Below are positions 1-7,767 of a DNA stretch of 64,000 nucleotides, piece after piece (position 1 is the first letter of the stretch; every line of letters starts with the position of its first letter). Made by a program: the position numbers and the translations under genes. The stretch is from Streptomyces cacaoi. Lineage in GTDB: Bacteria; Actinomycetota; Actinomycetes; Streptomycetales; Streptomycetaceae. The stretch covers positions 54,965-118,964 of the forward strand of contig NZ_BJMM01000016.1 in the NCBI RefSeq assembly GCF_006539165.1. The letters are read 5' to 3'. The notes under the pieces were generated by a model that ran no database searches, was not told the origin of the DNA, and saw only the letters and a program-made list of their open reading frames with translations.

Positions 1-2
1 GG

Positions 3-824
3 CTGGCCCGCGAAGCCGTCGCCGACGGGTTCACCCAGATCAAGCTGAAGGTGGGCGCCGATCTGGACGACGACGTCCGCCGCTGTCGGCTGGCCCGCGA
101 GACCGTCGGGGACGCCGTCCGTATCGCCGTCGACGCCAACCAGCGCTGGGACGTGCCGGAGGCGATCCGCTGGACGCGGGCGCTCGCGCCCTACGACCCG
201 TACTGGATCGAGGAGCCCACCAGCCCCGACGACGTCCTCGGGCACGCCGCGGTGCGCCGCGCCGTCGCCCCCGTGAAGGTCGCCACCGGCGAACACGTCC
301 ACAACCGCGTCGTGTTCAAGCAGCTGCTCCAGGCCGGCGCGCTGGACGTCCTCCAGATCGACGCGGCCCGGGTCGCCGGCGTCAACGAGAACCTCGCGAT
401 CCTGCTGCTCGCCGCGAAGTTCGACGTGCCGGTGTGCCCGCACGCGGGCGGGGTCGGGCTGTGCGAACTCGTCCAGCACCTCTCGATGTTCGACTACGTC
501 GCGCTCTCCGGCACGACCGAGGACCGGGCCATCGAGTTCGTCGACCATCTGCACGAACACTTCCTGACCCCGGCCGCGGTGCGCGACGGGCACTACGTCA
601 CCCCGACCGCACCCGGTTTCTCCGCGCAGATGTACGAGACGTCCCTGGCCCGCTACACCTACCCGGACGGGGAGTTCTGGGCGTCCGACAGCGGCGAGGC
701 CGACGAGATCGACGAGATCGACAAGGCCGAGGCCACCGGGAACACCACCGACGGCCCCGACGGCACGGGCGGCAAGGGCAGCAAGGGCAGCAACGGTACC
801 GACAGCGAAAGGGAGGCAGCATGA
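3..824 (+). CDS. L-fuconate dehydratase, enolase superfamily (5' end outside the window)
   Basis: Dehydrates L-fuconate to 2-keto-3-deoxy-L-fuconate in the cytoplasmic non-phosphorylative L-fucose pathway. Only the C-terminal 273 residues are present; the capping domain lies to the left of the window. Visible enolase-superfamily elements in order are the K-x-K motif (IKLKVG), metal ligands in VDANQRW, WIEEP and TGEHV, and the Asp-His dyad in LQIDAARV and CPHAGGVG. The stretch from the DAN motif to VDHLHEHF closely resembles bacterial fuconate dehydratases and their human homologue ENOSF1 as I remember them. The last 40 or so residues are an acidic Gly/Asp-rich tail beyond the normal family end. 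The stop overlaps the next start as ATGA at 821-824, so the genes form an operon. A related acid-sugar dehydratase is possible but less likely. Confidence 0.88.
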   Translation: MAREAVADGFTQIKLKVGADLDDDVRRCRLARETVGDAVRIAVDANQRWDVPEAIRWTRALAPYDPYWIEEPTSPDDVLGHAAVRRAVAPVKVATGEHVHNRVVFKQLLQAGALDVLQIDAARVAGVNENLAILLLAAKFDVPVCPHAGGVGLCELVQHLSMFDYVALSGTTEDRAIEFVDHLHEHFLTPAAVRDGHYVTPTAPGFSAQMYETSLARYTYPDGEFWASDSGEADEIDEIDKAEATGNTTDGPDGTGGKGSKGSNGTDSEREAA

Positions 825-1576
825 CCTCACTCCAGGGACTCACCGCCGTCGTCACGGGCGGCGGTTCCGGCATCGGGCACGCCGTGGCCCGCGCCCTGTC
901 CGATCTCGGCGCCCGCGTCGCCGTGCTCGACCTCGCCCCGGAGGCCGCCACGGCACCGCTGCTGCCCTACCGCGCGGACGTGTCCGACGACGCCTCGGTA
1001 CGGTCCGCCGTGGACGCCGCGGCGGCGGACCTGGGCGGGCTGGACATCCTCGTCAACAACGCGGGCGTGGGCGCGGCCGGAACCGTCGAGGACAACCCGG
1101 ACGAGGAGTGGCACCGGGTCTACGACATCAACGTGCTCGGCATCGTGCGCACCACCCGCGCCGCGCTGCCGTATCTGCGGCGCTCCGCGCACGCCGCGAT
1201 CGTCAACACCTGCTCGATCGCGGCCACCGCCGGGCTCCCCCAGCGCGCCCTGTACAGCGCCACCAAGGGCGGGGTGTACTCGCTGACGCTCGCCATGGCG
1301 GCCGATCACATACGCGAGGGCATCCGTGTCAACTGCGTCAACCCCGGCACCGCCGACACTCCGTGGGTGGGCCGGCTGCTGGACGCGGCGGACGACCCGG
1401 AGGCCGAGCGCGCGGCGCTGGAGGCACGGCAGCCGATGGGCCGGCTGGTGACGGCGGACGAGGTCGCCGCCGCCGTGGCCTATCTCGCCGGTCCGGCGGC
1501 GGCCTCCGTCACCGGCACCTCGCTGGCGGTCGACGGCGGGATGCACGGGCTGCGGCTGCGCCCGGCGGCCTCGTGA
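821..1576 (+). CDS. Short-chain dehydrogenase, probably 2-keto-3-deoxy-L-fuconate dehydrogenase
   Basis: A 251-residue classical SDR, NAD(P)-dependent. The Rossmann glycine motif TGGGSGIG is at residues 12-19, NNAG at about 79-82, and the catalytic Ser132, Tyr145 and Lys149 are in CSIAAT and YSATKGG. The start is the ATG at 821, preceded by a GGGAGG site and overlapping the dehydratase stop by four bases, although the frame is open further upstream. In non-phosphorylative L-fucose clusters an SDR in this position oxidises 2-keto-3-deoxy-L-fuconate to the 2,4-diketo acid. That assignment rests on context; L-fucose dehydrogenase is the main alternative. The stop overlaps the next gene as GTGA at 1573-1576. 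Confidence 0.85.
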   Translation: MTSLQGLTAVVTGGGSGIGHAVARALSDLGARVAVLDLAPEAATAPLLPYRADVSDDASVRSAVDAAAADLGGLDILVNNAGVGAAGTVEDNPDEEWHRVYDINVLGIVRTTRAALPYLRRSAHAAIVNTCSIAATAGLPQRALYSATKGGVYSLTLAMAADHIREGIRVNCVNPGTADTPWVGRLLDAADDPEAERAALEARQPMGRLVTADEVAAAVAYLAGPAAASVTGTSLAVDGGMHGLRLRPAAS

Positions 1577-2592
1577 CCCCGCCGGTACCGCCGCCCGCTG
1601 CGCCGCTGCCGACGACGACGCTGGGGGCGAGCGAGGTCCCGGTCACCCGGCTGTCGTTCGGCACAGCAGCCCTCGGCAACCTGTACACCGAGGTGTCCGA
1701 GGAGCAGGCGCGGGGCGCGGTGGACGCCGCCTGGGACGCCGGTGTGCGCTACTTCGACACCGCGCCGCACTACGGGCTGGGGCTCTCCGAGCGGCGGCTG
1801 GGCGCGGCGCTGCGGGACCGGCCGCGCGCCGAGTACGTCCTGTCGACGAAGGTCGGACGTCTGCTGGAGCCGGGCGGCCCGGGCGGCCGGGACACCGAGG
1901 GCGGCTTCGCCGTCGCCGCCGACCGGCGCAGGGTGTGGGACTTCAGCGCCGAAGGCGTCCGCCGCTCCCTGGAGGACAGCCTGGAGCGGCTCGGCCTCGA
2001 CCGGGTCGACATCGCCTATCTGCACGACCCGGACGACCATCCGGGGCAGGCGTTCCGTGAGGGCTACCCGGAGCTGGAGCGGCTGCGTGCCGAGGGCGTC
2101 GTCGGCGCGATCGGTGTGGGCATGAACCAGTCGGCGATGCCCGCCCGGTTCCTGCGCGAGACGGACGCCGACGCCGTCCTGCTGGCCGGGCGCTACACGC
2201 TGCTCGACCACGACGGGGCGCGCGAGGTGCTCCCGGAGGCCGTGGCACGCGGAAAGTCCGTGGTGATCGGCGGCGTCTTCAACTCCGGCCTGCTCGCCGA
2301 CCCGAGGCCCTCGGCGACCTTCGACTACGGGCCCGTCCCGCCGGAGGTCCTGGAGCGGGCGCTGCACATCAAGCGGGTGGCCGAGCGGTACGGGGTTCCG
2401 CTGCGGGCCGCCGCGCTGCGCTTCCCGCTCGCCCACCCGGCCGTCGCCTGCGTACTGGTGGGCGGCCGCAGCGCCGCCGAGATCCGGGACGCGGCGTCGC
2501 TGCTGGCGGCACCGCTGCCTGCCGGGCTGTGGCGGGACCTGCGTACGGAGGGCCTGTTGCCGCCCGGGCTTCCGGTCCCGGACGGGCCGTGA
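1573..2592 (+). CDS. Aldo/keto reductase, probable L-fucose (aldose) 1-dehydrogenase
   Basis: A 339-residue aldo/keto reductase of the kind that oxidises L-fucose or related aldoses to lactones (D-threo-aldose 1-dehydrogenase/pyridoxal dehydrogenase group). The AKR active site is visible: Asp62 and Tyr67 in FDTAPHYGLG, Lys93 in STKVGR and the His of YLHDPDDH. The GTG start at 1573 lies inside the preceding stop, which fits translational coupling. It could supply the first oxidation step, with the lactonase and the diketo-acid hydrolase presumably encoded to the left of the window. The substrate cannot be read from sequence. Confidence 0.83.
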   Translation: MTPPVPPPAAPLPTTTLGASEVPVTRLSFGTAALGNLYTEVSEEQARGAVDAAWDAGVRYFDTAPHYGLGLSERRLGAALRDRPRAEYVLSTKVGRLLEPGGPGGRDTEGGFAVAADRRRVWDFSAEGVRRSLEDSLERLGLDRVDIAYLHDPDDHPGQAFREGYPELERLRAEGVVGAIGVGMNQSAMPARFLRETDADAVLLAGRYTLLDHDGAREVLPEAVARGKSVVIGGVFNSGLLADPRPSATFDYGPVPPEVLERALHIKRVAERYGVPLRAAALRFPLAHPAVACVLVGGRSAAEIRDAASLLAAPLPAGLWRDLRTEGLLPPGLPVPDGP

Positions 2593-2629
2593 GCCGAGCC
2601 GAGCCGAGAGACCGACGGAGAGGAGCATC

Positions 2630-2941
2630 ATGAAGGTCGCGCTGCGCACCACCGTCAAGCCGGACCGCGTCGAGGAGTACGAGGCCGCACACCGCGAGGT
2701 GCCCGAGGAGCTGGTCACCGCCATCAAGGCGGCCGGTGTCACGTCCTGGACGATCTGGCGCAGCGGTACGGAGCTGTTCCACGTCCTGGAGGTCGACGAC
2801 TACGCCCGGATGCTCGCCGAACTGGACGCGCTGCCGGTCAACCAGCGCTGGCAGGCCCGCATGGGCGAGCTGCTGGAGGTCTCCCACGACTACTCCCGGG
2901 ACGGCGCCGACGCCGCCCTCCCCGTCGTCTGGGAGCTGTGA
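2630..2941 (+). CDS. L-rhamnose/L-fucose mutarotase family protein (RhaM/DUF718)
   Basis: A 103-residue protein of the RhaM family, small dimeric alpha/beta-barrel proteins that interconvert alpha and beta anomers of 6-deoxy sugars in the cytoplasm. The Tyr17/His21 pair (EEYEAAHREV) matches the RhaM catalytic arrangement, and the conserved TSWTIWRSGTELFHVLEV core is intact. Length equals the family norm. It starts 37 bases after the reductase stop behind a GGAGAGGAGC site and is the last gene of the operon, followed by a strong hairpin. The context favours L-fucose as substrate. Confidence 0.88.
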   Translation: MKVALRTTVKPDRVEEYEAAHREVPEELVTAIKAAGVTSWTIWRSGTELFHVLEVDDYARMLAELDALPVNQRWQARMGELLEVSHDYSRDGADAALPVVWEL

Positions 2942-2970
2942 CCGCCGGACGGCGCCCCACCGGCAGAACG

Positions 2971-3006
2971 AAGGCCCCCGCCGGGCTTCCTTCCGGCGGG
3001 GGCCTT
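2971..3006. terminator. Bidirectional terminator hairpin
   Basis: A near-perfect 14-bp GC-rich stem (arms begin AAGGCCCCCG and end GGGGGCCTT) with an 8-base loop lies between the convergent mutarotase and transporter genes. Confidence 0.85.
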
Positions 3007-3022
3007 CCGCTGCCGCGGGCGT

Positions 3023-4405
3023 TCAGCCGCGGGGAGTCGGTACCCGGGCCGGGGCGCCGCGCTGCCAGAACTGTTCGATCTCCTCCAGGGAGCGGCCGGC
3101 GGTCTCGGGCACCCTGCGGGCCACGTACCAGGCGGCGAGCGCGGACAGGACGGCGAAGATGCCGAAGACCGAGGAGCCGATCGCCTTCAGGACGTCCGGG
3201 AAGACCAGCGAGAAGAGGAAGTTGAGCAGGTACTGCGTGAAGGTGATGACGCCCATGCCCAGCGCACGGGCACGCAGCGGCAGCACCTCGGGGCAGTACA
3301 GCCAGAAGACCGGGCCCAGGCCGAAGCCGAAGGCGAAGGTGTAGACGAAGACGCAGAGCACGGCGAGAACGGCGGTGTCCGGGAAGAGCGCGAGGACGAC
3401 CATGGGCGGCACCTGCGCGGCCAGGGAGAGGGTCAACAGCCGTACCCTGCCGAGGCGTTCGATGAAGGGCAGCGAGACGGCGGTGGACAGCACGAGGGCG
3501 GCGCCGACCCCGTAGTTCGCGATCATTCCGGCGTCGGAGCCGCCGGTGAGGTGGGAGAAGATGATCGGCGCGTAGTAGACCACGGCGTTGATGCCGGTGA
3601 AGACCTGGAAGAAGGTCAGTACGAGGGTGATGGCCAGCGCGGGCCGGTACTCCCCGGCCAGCTCCCGGAGCCCGGCGTGCTGGTGTGCCAGGCTCTGCCG
3701 GATCTCGGCGACCTCCGCCTCGGCCTCGCGCGCGTCGGGCCGCAGCTTCAGCAGCACCCGGCGGGTCTCCTCCTCGCGGCCGCGCATCATCAGCCAGCGG
3801 GGGCCGGCGGGGCTGAGCACCATGCCGACGAGGAACACGGCGGCGGGTACGGCGCCGAGGCCGAGCATCCACTCCCAGGCGCCGGAGGCGGAGAGGGCGT
3901 CGCCGACGGCGTAGGCGGCGAGGATGCCGATGTTCACCGACAGTTGGTACAGCGCGGTGATCCGGCCCCGCAGATGCTTCGGCGCCAGCTCGCTCAGATA
4001 GATCAGACCGAACATGTTGGCCAGCCCGACGGCGAAGCCGAGCACGAACCGGCAGACCATGAGCGTGGCGGCGTTCGGCGCGAGGCCGCAGCCGATCGAG
4101 CCGAGCACGAAGATCGCCCCGGCCAGGACGAGCAGATGCCGGCGGTCCCAGCGGCGGGCGGCGAGCGAGCCGCCGACGATGGCGGGCAGCGCTCCGAGCA
4201 GCAGCAGGCTGGTGACCAGCCCCTGCCCGGTGGAGTTCAGGCCGAACTCGTCGGTCAGCGGCTCCAGCGCCCCGGAGATCGCCCCCGAGTCGTAGCCGTA
4301 CAGGAGGCCGGAGAGGCCCCCGAGCACGGCGACCCAGAGGACTCTCCGGGGTGCCTTCTGCCTGGTGTGCCCGACGGCTTCGGCGGGCGGCTCGACCTGT
4401 GTCAC
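3023..4405 (-). CDS. MFS sugar:H+ symporter (sugar porter family)
   Basis: A 460-residue integral membrane protein with 12 predicted helices, related to the XylE/AraE/GlcP sugar porters. It has GLLYGYDSGAISGAL in helix 1, the RWDRR loop 2-3 motif, PRWLMMRGR before the central loop and PETAGRSLEEIEQFW at the C terminus, all sugar-porter signatures. I chose the GTG at 4405 because GGGAGGGGAGGAG sits 6-9 bases upstream; a longer frame back to 4444 exists but lacks a site. Its position facing the fucose operon and next to lutABC suggests import of L-fucose or another sugar feeding this pathway. The upstream region carries a Crp-like site and two similar palindromes. Confidence 0.88.
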   Translation of the reverse strand: MTQVEPPAEAVGHTRQKAPRRVLWVAVLGGLSGLLYGYDSGAISGALEPLTDEFGLNSTGQGLVTSLLLLGALPAIVGGSLAARRWDRRHLLVLAGAIFVLGSIGCGLAPNAATLMVCRFVLGFAVGLANMFGLIYLSELAPKHLRGRITALYQLSVNIGILAAYAVGDALSASGAWEWMLGLGAVPAAVFLVGMVLSPAGPRWLMMRGREEETRRVLLKLRPDAREAEAEVAEIRQSLAHQHAGLRELAGEYRPALAITLVLTFFQVFTGINAVVYYAPIIFSHLTGGSDAGMIANYGVGAALVLSTAVSLPFIERLGRVRLLTLSLAAQVPPMVVLALFPDTAVLAVLCVFVYTFAFGFGLGPVFWLYCPEVLPLRARALGMGVITFTQYLLNFLFSLVFPDVLKAIGSSVFGIFAVLSALAAWYVARRVPETAGRSLEEIEQFWQRGAPARVPTPRG

Positions 4406-4470
4406 GAAGTCTCCTCCCCTCCCCCCGCCTTGGGGCCCAGCCATGGGGACGGCGGCTCACCGGAGCAGAG

Positions 4471-4481
4471 AGATGGGATCT
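4471..4481. promoter_or_regulatory. Operator-like palindrome, copy 1
   Basis: AGATGGGATCT, an 11-bp palindrome with one mismatched pair, about 66 bases upstream of the transporter start. It resembles the copy at 4566-4576. The cognate regulator is unknown; a GntR/FadR or IclR type is a guess. Confidence 0.4.
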
Positions 4482-4538
4482 TTAAATGACAGACGCGTTT
4501 CCGCTGAGGAACGTAACGCCTAACCTGCCAACTGAGCC

Positions 4539-4552
4539 GTGACACAGATCAC
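4539..4552. promoter_or_regulatory. Crp-like binding site upstream of the sugar transporter
   Basis: GTGACACAGATCAC contains GTGA-N6-TCAC, the core of Crp sites, and its complement fits the Streptomyces form GTG-N6-GNCAC that I recall. It lies about 134-147 bases upstream of the transporter start. Binding is inferred from sequence only. Confidence 0.4.
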
Positions 4553-4565
4553 TTCGAAGGGAAAT

Positions 4566-4576
4566 AGATCCGATCT
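4566..4576. promoter_or_regulatory. Operator-like palindrome, copy 2
   Basis: AGATCCGATCT, a perfect 11-bp palindrome around a central base, just downstream of the lutC stop. Together with the 4471-4481 copy it brackets the probable promoter of the transporter gene. The flanks extend the match to a 13-base inverted pair with one mismatch. Confidence 0.4.
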
Positions 4577-5341
4577 CTAGCGGTCGTGGGCCCCTTCCTG
4601 ACGCTCCCCGGCCTCCCCTGCTCCCCCGGCCGCTCCGACCTCTTCGGCCCTTCCGGCGGCGCCGACCTCCCCGGACTCGCCGGGCGGCTCGGTGCCCGTC
4701 ACGAGGACCACCTCCAGCAGGCGCGGCCCGTGCACGCCCTCCACCCGCTCCAGCTCGATGTCGCTCGTCGCCGACGGGCCGGAGATCCAGGTGAGCGGCC
4801 GGCGCGCGTCCAGCCGTTCCAGGGCGCGCGGCACGGAGGTCACCACCTGCTCGGGCACCCGCACGACGCAGATGTGGTGGTCGGGCACCAGGGTGATCCG
4901 CCGGCTGCCCTGGTCGGCGGAGGCGTCCAGCACCACCGTCCCGGTCTCCGCGATCGCCACGGCAGCACCCGTGACGACGGAGTCCACCGCGTCGAGGTCC
5001 CGGTGCGTCAGCTCCGGCGCGTCCGCCAGCCGCTCGACACCGGGTGCGACGCCGGAGAGCCAGTGCTCGGGCAGCCCGCGCGGCACCACGATCCGCCGGC
5101 TGCCCCGCCCGGCCAGCAACCGGGCGATGCAGCCGGGCAGTTGACCGGCGGTGACGCGGTGCACCACGGCCCGGTAGTCCGCCAGGTTCTCCGCCAGCAG
5201 CGCGGCGGCGGCCTCCGGATCGGGGTCCGTGTGCTCGGGGAGATAGTCCCGGGTGACGGGCACGTCCGCGGGCCGCTCGTCCGGCGGAACATCGGCCAGG
5301 GCCCGCCGGATCCGGCCCAGGACCTCCTCGCGCGCGCTCAT
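4577..5341 (-). CDS. lutC: LutC-type LUD-domain protein, L-lactate oxidation complex
   Basis: A 254-residue single LUD-domain protein, the third component of the LutABC iron-sulfur system that oxidises L-lactate to pyruvate. Typical features are the N-terminal REEVLGRIRRAL helix, the core GAAVAIAETGTVVLDAS and the C-terminal TWISGPSATSDIELERVEGVHGP, the standard LutC signature. The ATG at 5341 overlaps the lutB stop by four bases. The tail after residue 225 is an extra Gly/Glu/Ala-rich extension. It is the last gene of the lut operon; the downstream transporter has its own upstream region. Confidence 0.92.
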   Translation of the reverse strand: MSAREEVLGRIRRALADVPPDERPADVPVTRDYLPEHTDPDPEAAAALLAENLADYRAVVHRVTAGQLPGCIARLLAGRGSRRIVVPRGLPEHWLSGVAPGVERLADAPELTHRDLDAVDSVVTGAAVAIAETGTVVLDASADQGSRRITLVPDHHICVVRVPEQVVTSVPRALERLDARRPLTWISGPSATSDIELERVEGVHGPRLLEVVLVTGTEPPGESGEVGAAGRAEEVGAAGGAGEAGERQEGAHDR

Positions 5342-6873
5342 ACGGCACCACCCTTCCCGCGTTCGCTCCCGTCGCTCCCGTGCTCGCCCCCGGTGGGCCC
5401 GTCCGCCGTGCCGGCGCCGCGCTCGCGCCGCCACCAGTCACGGAACGACTCCGGCGGGATGTCCGGGATGTCCCGGCTCCGTGTCCAGCCGGCGCCCGGG
5501 CCGGGCAGTCGGCGCGGCACCAGCCGCCGGGAGCGGGCGGCGAGCCGCTGGCCCGCACGCAGTGCGCCCGGGTGGTCCAGTGCCCAGGTCGCGGCGCGCA
5601 TGGCCGCGCGCTCGGCGGCGTGCCCGGACGCGGGGCGCAGGGTGGTGCGCTGCCCGCGCACGGTCGCCGGGCCGCCCTCCACCACCCGCTCCCGCAGATG
5701 CACCAGCACCTCCGGGATGTCGATGGCCACCGGACAGACCTCGTAACAGGCCCCGCACAGCGAGGAGGCGTACGGCAGCGAAGCGTCCAACTCCGTTCCC
5801 GTTCCCCGGAGTTGCGGGGTGAGGATGGCGCCGATGGGCCCCGGATAGGGCGAGCCGTAGGCGTGGCCGCCGGCCCGCTCGTAGACGGGGCAGACGTTCA
5901 GACAGGCCGAGCAGCGGATGCAGCGCAGCGCCTGGCGCCCCACGGTGTCCGCGAGCGTGTCGGTACGCCCGTTGTCGAGCAGCACCAGGTGGAACTCGCG
6001 CGGCCCGTCCTCGTCCGTGGTGCCCGTCCAGGTGGAGGTGTACGGGTTCATCCGCTCCGCGGTGGACGAACGCGGCAGCAGCTGAAGGAAGACCTCCAGA
6101 TCCTGCCAGCTGGGCACGACCTTCTCGATGCCGACGACGGAGATCAGCGTCTCCGGCAGCGTCAGACACATCCGCCCGTTGCCCTCGGACTCGACGACGC
6201 ACAGGGTGCCGGTGTCGGCGACCACGAAGTTCGCGCCGGAGATGCCGACCCGGGCCTTGAGGAACTTCTCCCGCAGATGCAGCCGCGCCGCCTCGGCCAG
6301 CTCCGCCGGGTCCTCGGTGAGCCCCTCGGGCGCCGGGCGGCCCCAACGGCCCATCTGCCGCCGGAAGATGTCGCGGACCTCGGCGCGGTTGCGGTGGATG
6401 GCGGGTACCAGGATGTGGCTGGGCAGATCGTCCCCCAGCTGCACGATCAGCTCGGCCAGATCGGTCTCGTACGCCGAGATCCCGGCCTCCTCCAGCGCGT
6501 TGTTCAGCTCGATCTCCTGGGTGGCCATCGACTTGACCTTGACCACCTCGCTCTCGCCGGTGGCCCGCACCAGATCGATGACGAGACGCTGGGCCTCGGC
6601 CGCGTCCCGCGCCCAGTGCACGGTGCCGCCCGCCGCGGTGACCCGCTCCTCCACCTGCTCCAGATAGCGGTCCAGGTGCCGCAGGGTGCGCTTCTTGATC
6701 GCCGCACCGGCGGCCCGCAGCCGCGACCAGTCCGCCAGCTCCCCCACCGCGCGGGCCCGCTTCTCCCGGATGGTGTGGGTGGCGTGCGTCAGATTGCCGC
6801 GCAGCGTGGGCTGTTGCGTGGAGACGGCCGCCGCCTTCGGAAAGGCGGGCATTCCGAGGTAGGTGCCGCTCAT
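5338..6873 (-). CDS. lutB: LutB-type iron-sulfur protein of L-lactate oxidation
   Basis: A 511-residue protein with an N-terminal LUD domain (about residues 70-300) and a C-terminal ferredoxin-like domain carrying two 4Fe-4S motifs, CIRCSACLNVCP and CGACYEVCP. It ends with a helical tail beyond the usual family end. LutB passes electrons within the cytoplasmic LutABC complex during L-lactate oxidation. The ATG at 6873 overlaps the lutA stop and the stop overlaps lutC, so the three genes are translationally coupled. All eight cluster cysteines are present, suggesting a functional protein. Confidence 0.94.
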   Translation of the reverse strand: MSGTYLGMPAFPKAAAVSTQQPTLRGNLTHATHTIREKRARAVGELADWSRLRAAGAAIKKRTLRHLDRYLEQVEERVTAAGGTVHWARDAAEAQRLVIDLVRATGESEVVKVKSMATQEIELNNALEEAGISAYETDLAELIVQLGDDLPSHILVPAIHRNRAEVRDIFRRQMGRWGRPAPEGLTEDPAELAEAARLHLREKFLKARVGISGANFVVADTGTLCVVESEGNGRMCLTLPETLISVVGIEKVVPSWQDLEVFLQLLPRSSTAERMNPYTSTWTGTTDEDGPREFHLVLLDNGRTDTLADTVGRQALRCIRCSACLNVCPVYERAGGHAYGSPYPGPIGAILTPQLRGTGTELDASLPYASSLCGACYEVCPVAIDIPEVLVHLRERVVEGGPATVRGQRTTLRPASGHAAERAAMRAATWALDHPGALRAGQRLAARSRRLVPRRLPGPGAGWTRSRDIPDIPPESFRDWWRRERGAGTADGPTGGEHGSDGSERGKGGAV

Positions 6874-7634
6874 GACAGACCTCCGTACGGGTGCTCCTCG
6901 GTGGAGGCGAGGATCTCGGCCAGATGGACGGGGCGCGCCTCGGCGCCCTGCCGGCTGAGCGTGCCCCCGATGTGCATCAGACAGGAGTTGTCGACGGTGC
7001 ACACGGCGCGCGCCCCCGTCTCCTCGATGTGCCGGGCCTTGTCGAGGCCCATCTCGGTGGAGACCGCGGCGTTCTTCACGGCGAAGGTCCCGCCGAAGCC
7101 GCAGCACTCCTCGGCCTGCGGCAGCTCCTTCAGCTCCAGCCCCCGCACCTGCTCCAGCAGCTTCCGGGGCCGCTCCCCCAGCCCCAGCATGCGCAGCCCG
7201 TGACAGGTGGGGTGGTAGGTGACGGTGTGCGGGAACCAGGCGCCGACGTCCGTCACGCCCAGCACGTCGACGAGGAACTCCGTCAACTCCCACGTGCGCG
7301 GCACCACATCGGCGGCGATCTCCGAGAGCTCGGTGCCGCGCCCCTCCCGCTCGGCCTTGGCGCCGATCCGCGGATAGTTGTCCCGCACCATCGCGGCGCA
7401 CGAACCGGACGGGACGACGATGTGGTCGTAGCCCTCGAACGCCCGCGCGTACCGGTGCACGAGCGGCTCGGTGGCGTGCCGGTACCCGGTGTTGAACTGC
7501 GGCTGCCCGCAGCAGGTCTGCCCCTCGGGGAAGTCCACGTCGACGCCGAGCCGCTCCAGCAGCGTGACGACGGCCTGCCCGGTCCGGGGATAGAGCGTGT
7601 CGTTCACGCACGTGACGAAGAGTGCTACCCGCAC
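6870..7634 (-). CDS. lutA: LutA-type CCG-domain protein of L-lactate oxidation
   Basis: A 254-residue protein with two cysteine-rich CCG motifs, CCGQPQFNTG at residues 41-50 and CCGFGGTFAVKN near residue 185, the heterodisulfide-reductase-like architecture of LutA. I chose the GTG at 7634 because GGAGG lies five bases upstream, giving MRVALFVTC; the frame is open much further upstream, but that part overlaps the divergent regulator. It is the first gene of lutABC. An operator-like palindrome lies 20 bases upstream, so repression by the divergent GntR protein, relieved by L-lactate, is the likely control. Confidence 0.93.
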   Translation of the reverse strand: MRVALFVTCVNDTLYPRTGQAVVTLLERLGVDVDFPEGQTCCGQPQFNTGYRHATEPLVHRYARAFEGYDHIVVPSGSCAAMVRDNYPRIGAKAEREGRGTELSEIAADVVPRTWELTEFLVDVLGVTDVGAWFPHTVTYHPTCHGLRMLGLGERPRKLLEQVRGLELKELPQAEECCGFGGTFAVKNAAVSTEMGLDKARHIEETGARAVCTVDNSCLMHIGGTLSRQGAEARPVHLAEILASTEEHPYGGLS

Positions 7635-7653
7635 GGCGCCTCCGTTCCCGTTG

Positions 7654-7668
7654 TGTGGTCTGACCACA
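7654..7668. promoter_or_regulatory. FadR/LldR-type GntR operator for lutABC
   Basis: TGTGGTCTGACCACA is a perfect palindrome around one central base. Its core fits the TGGTC-N-GACCA-like consensus of FadR-subfamily GntR operators. It lies between the divergent lutA and GntR genes, 20 bases upstream of the lutA start. Confidence 0.75.
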
Positions 7669-7767
7669 GCAAGGTATGTGTACACCGCACCTTCATGCAA
7701 GATGGAAGCGCGCGGGTGTCCCCCGCGGCAGCACCGTGGCGAGACCGACGCGAGGAGACACCAGCAG

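Noticed and set aside
5380..7203. Long plus-strand frame opposite lutB/lutA
   Set aside because: Antisense of conserved iron-sulfur genes; composition is non-natural.
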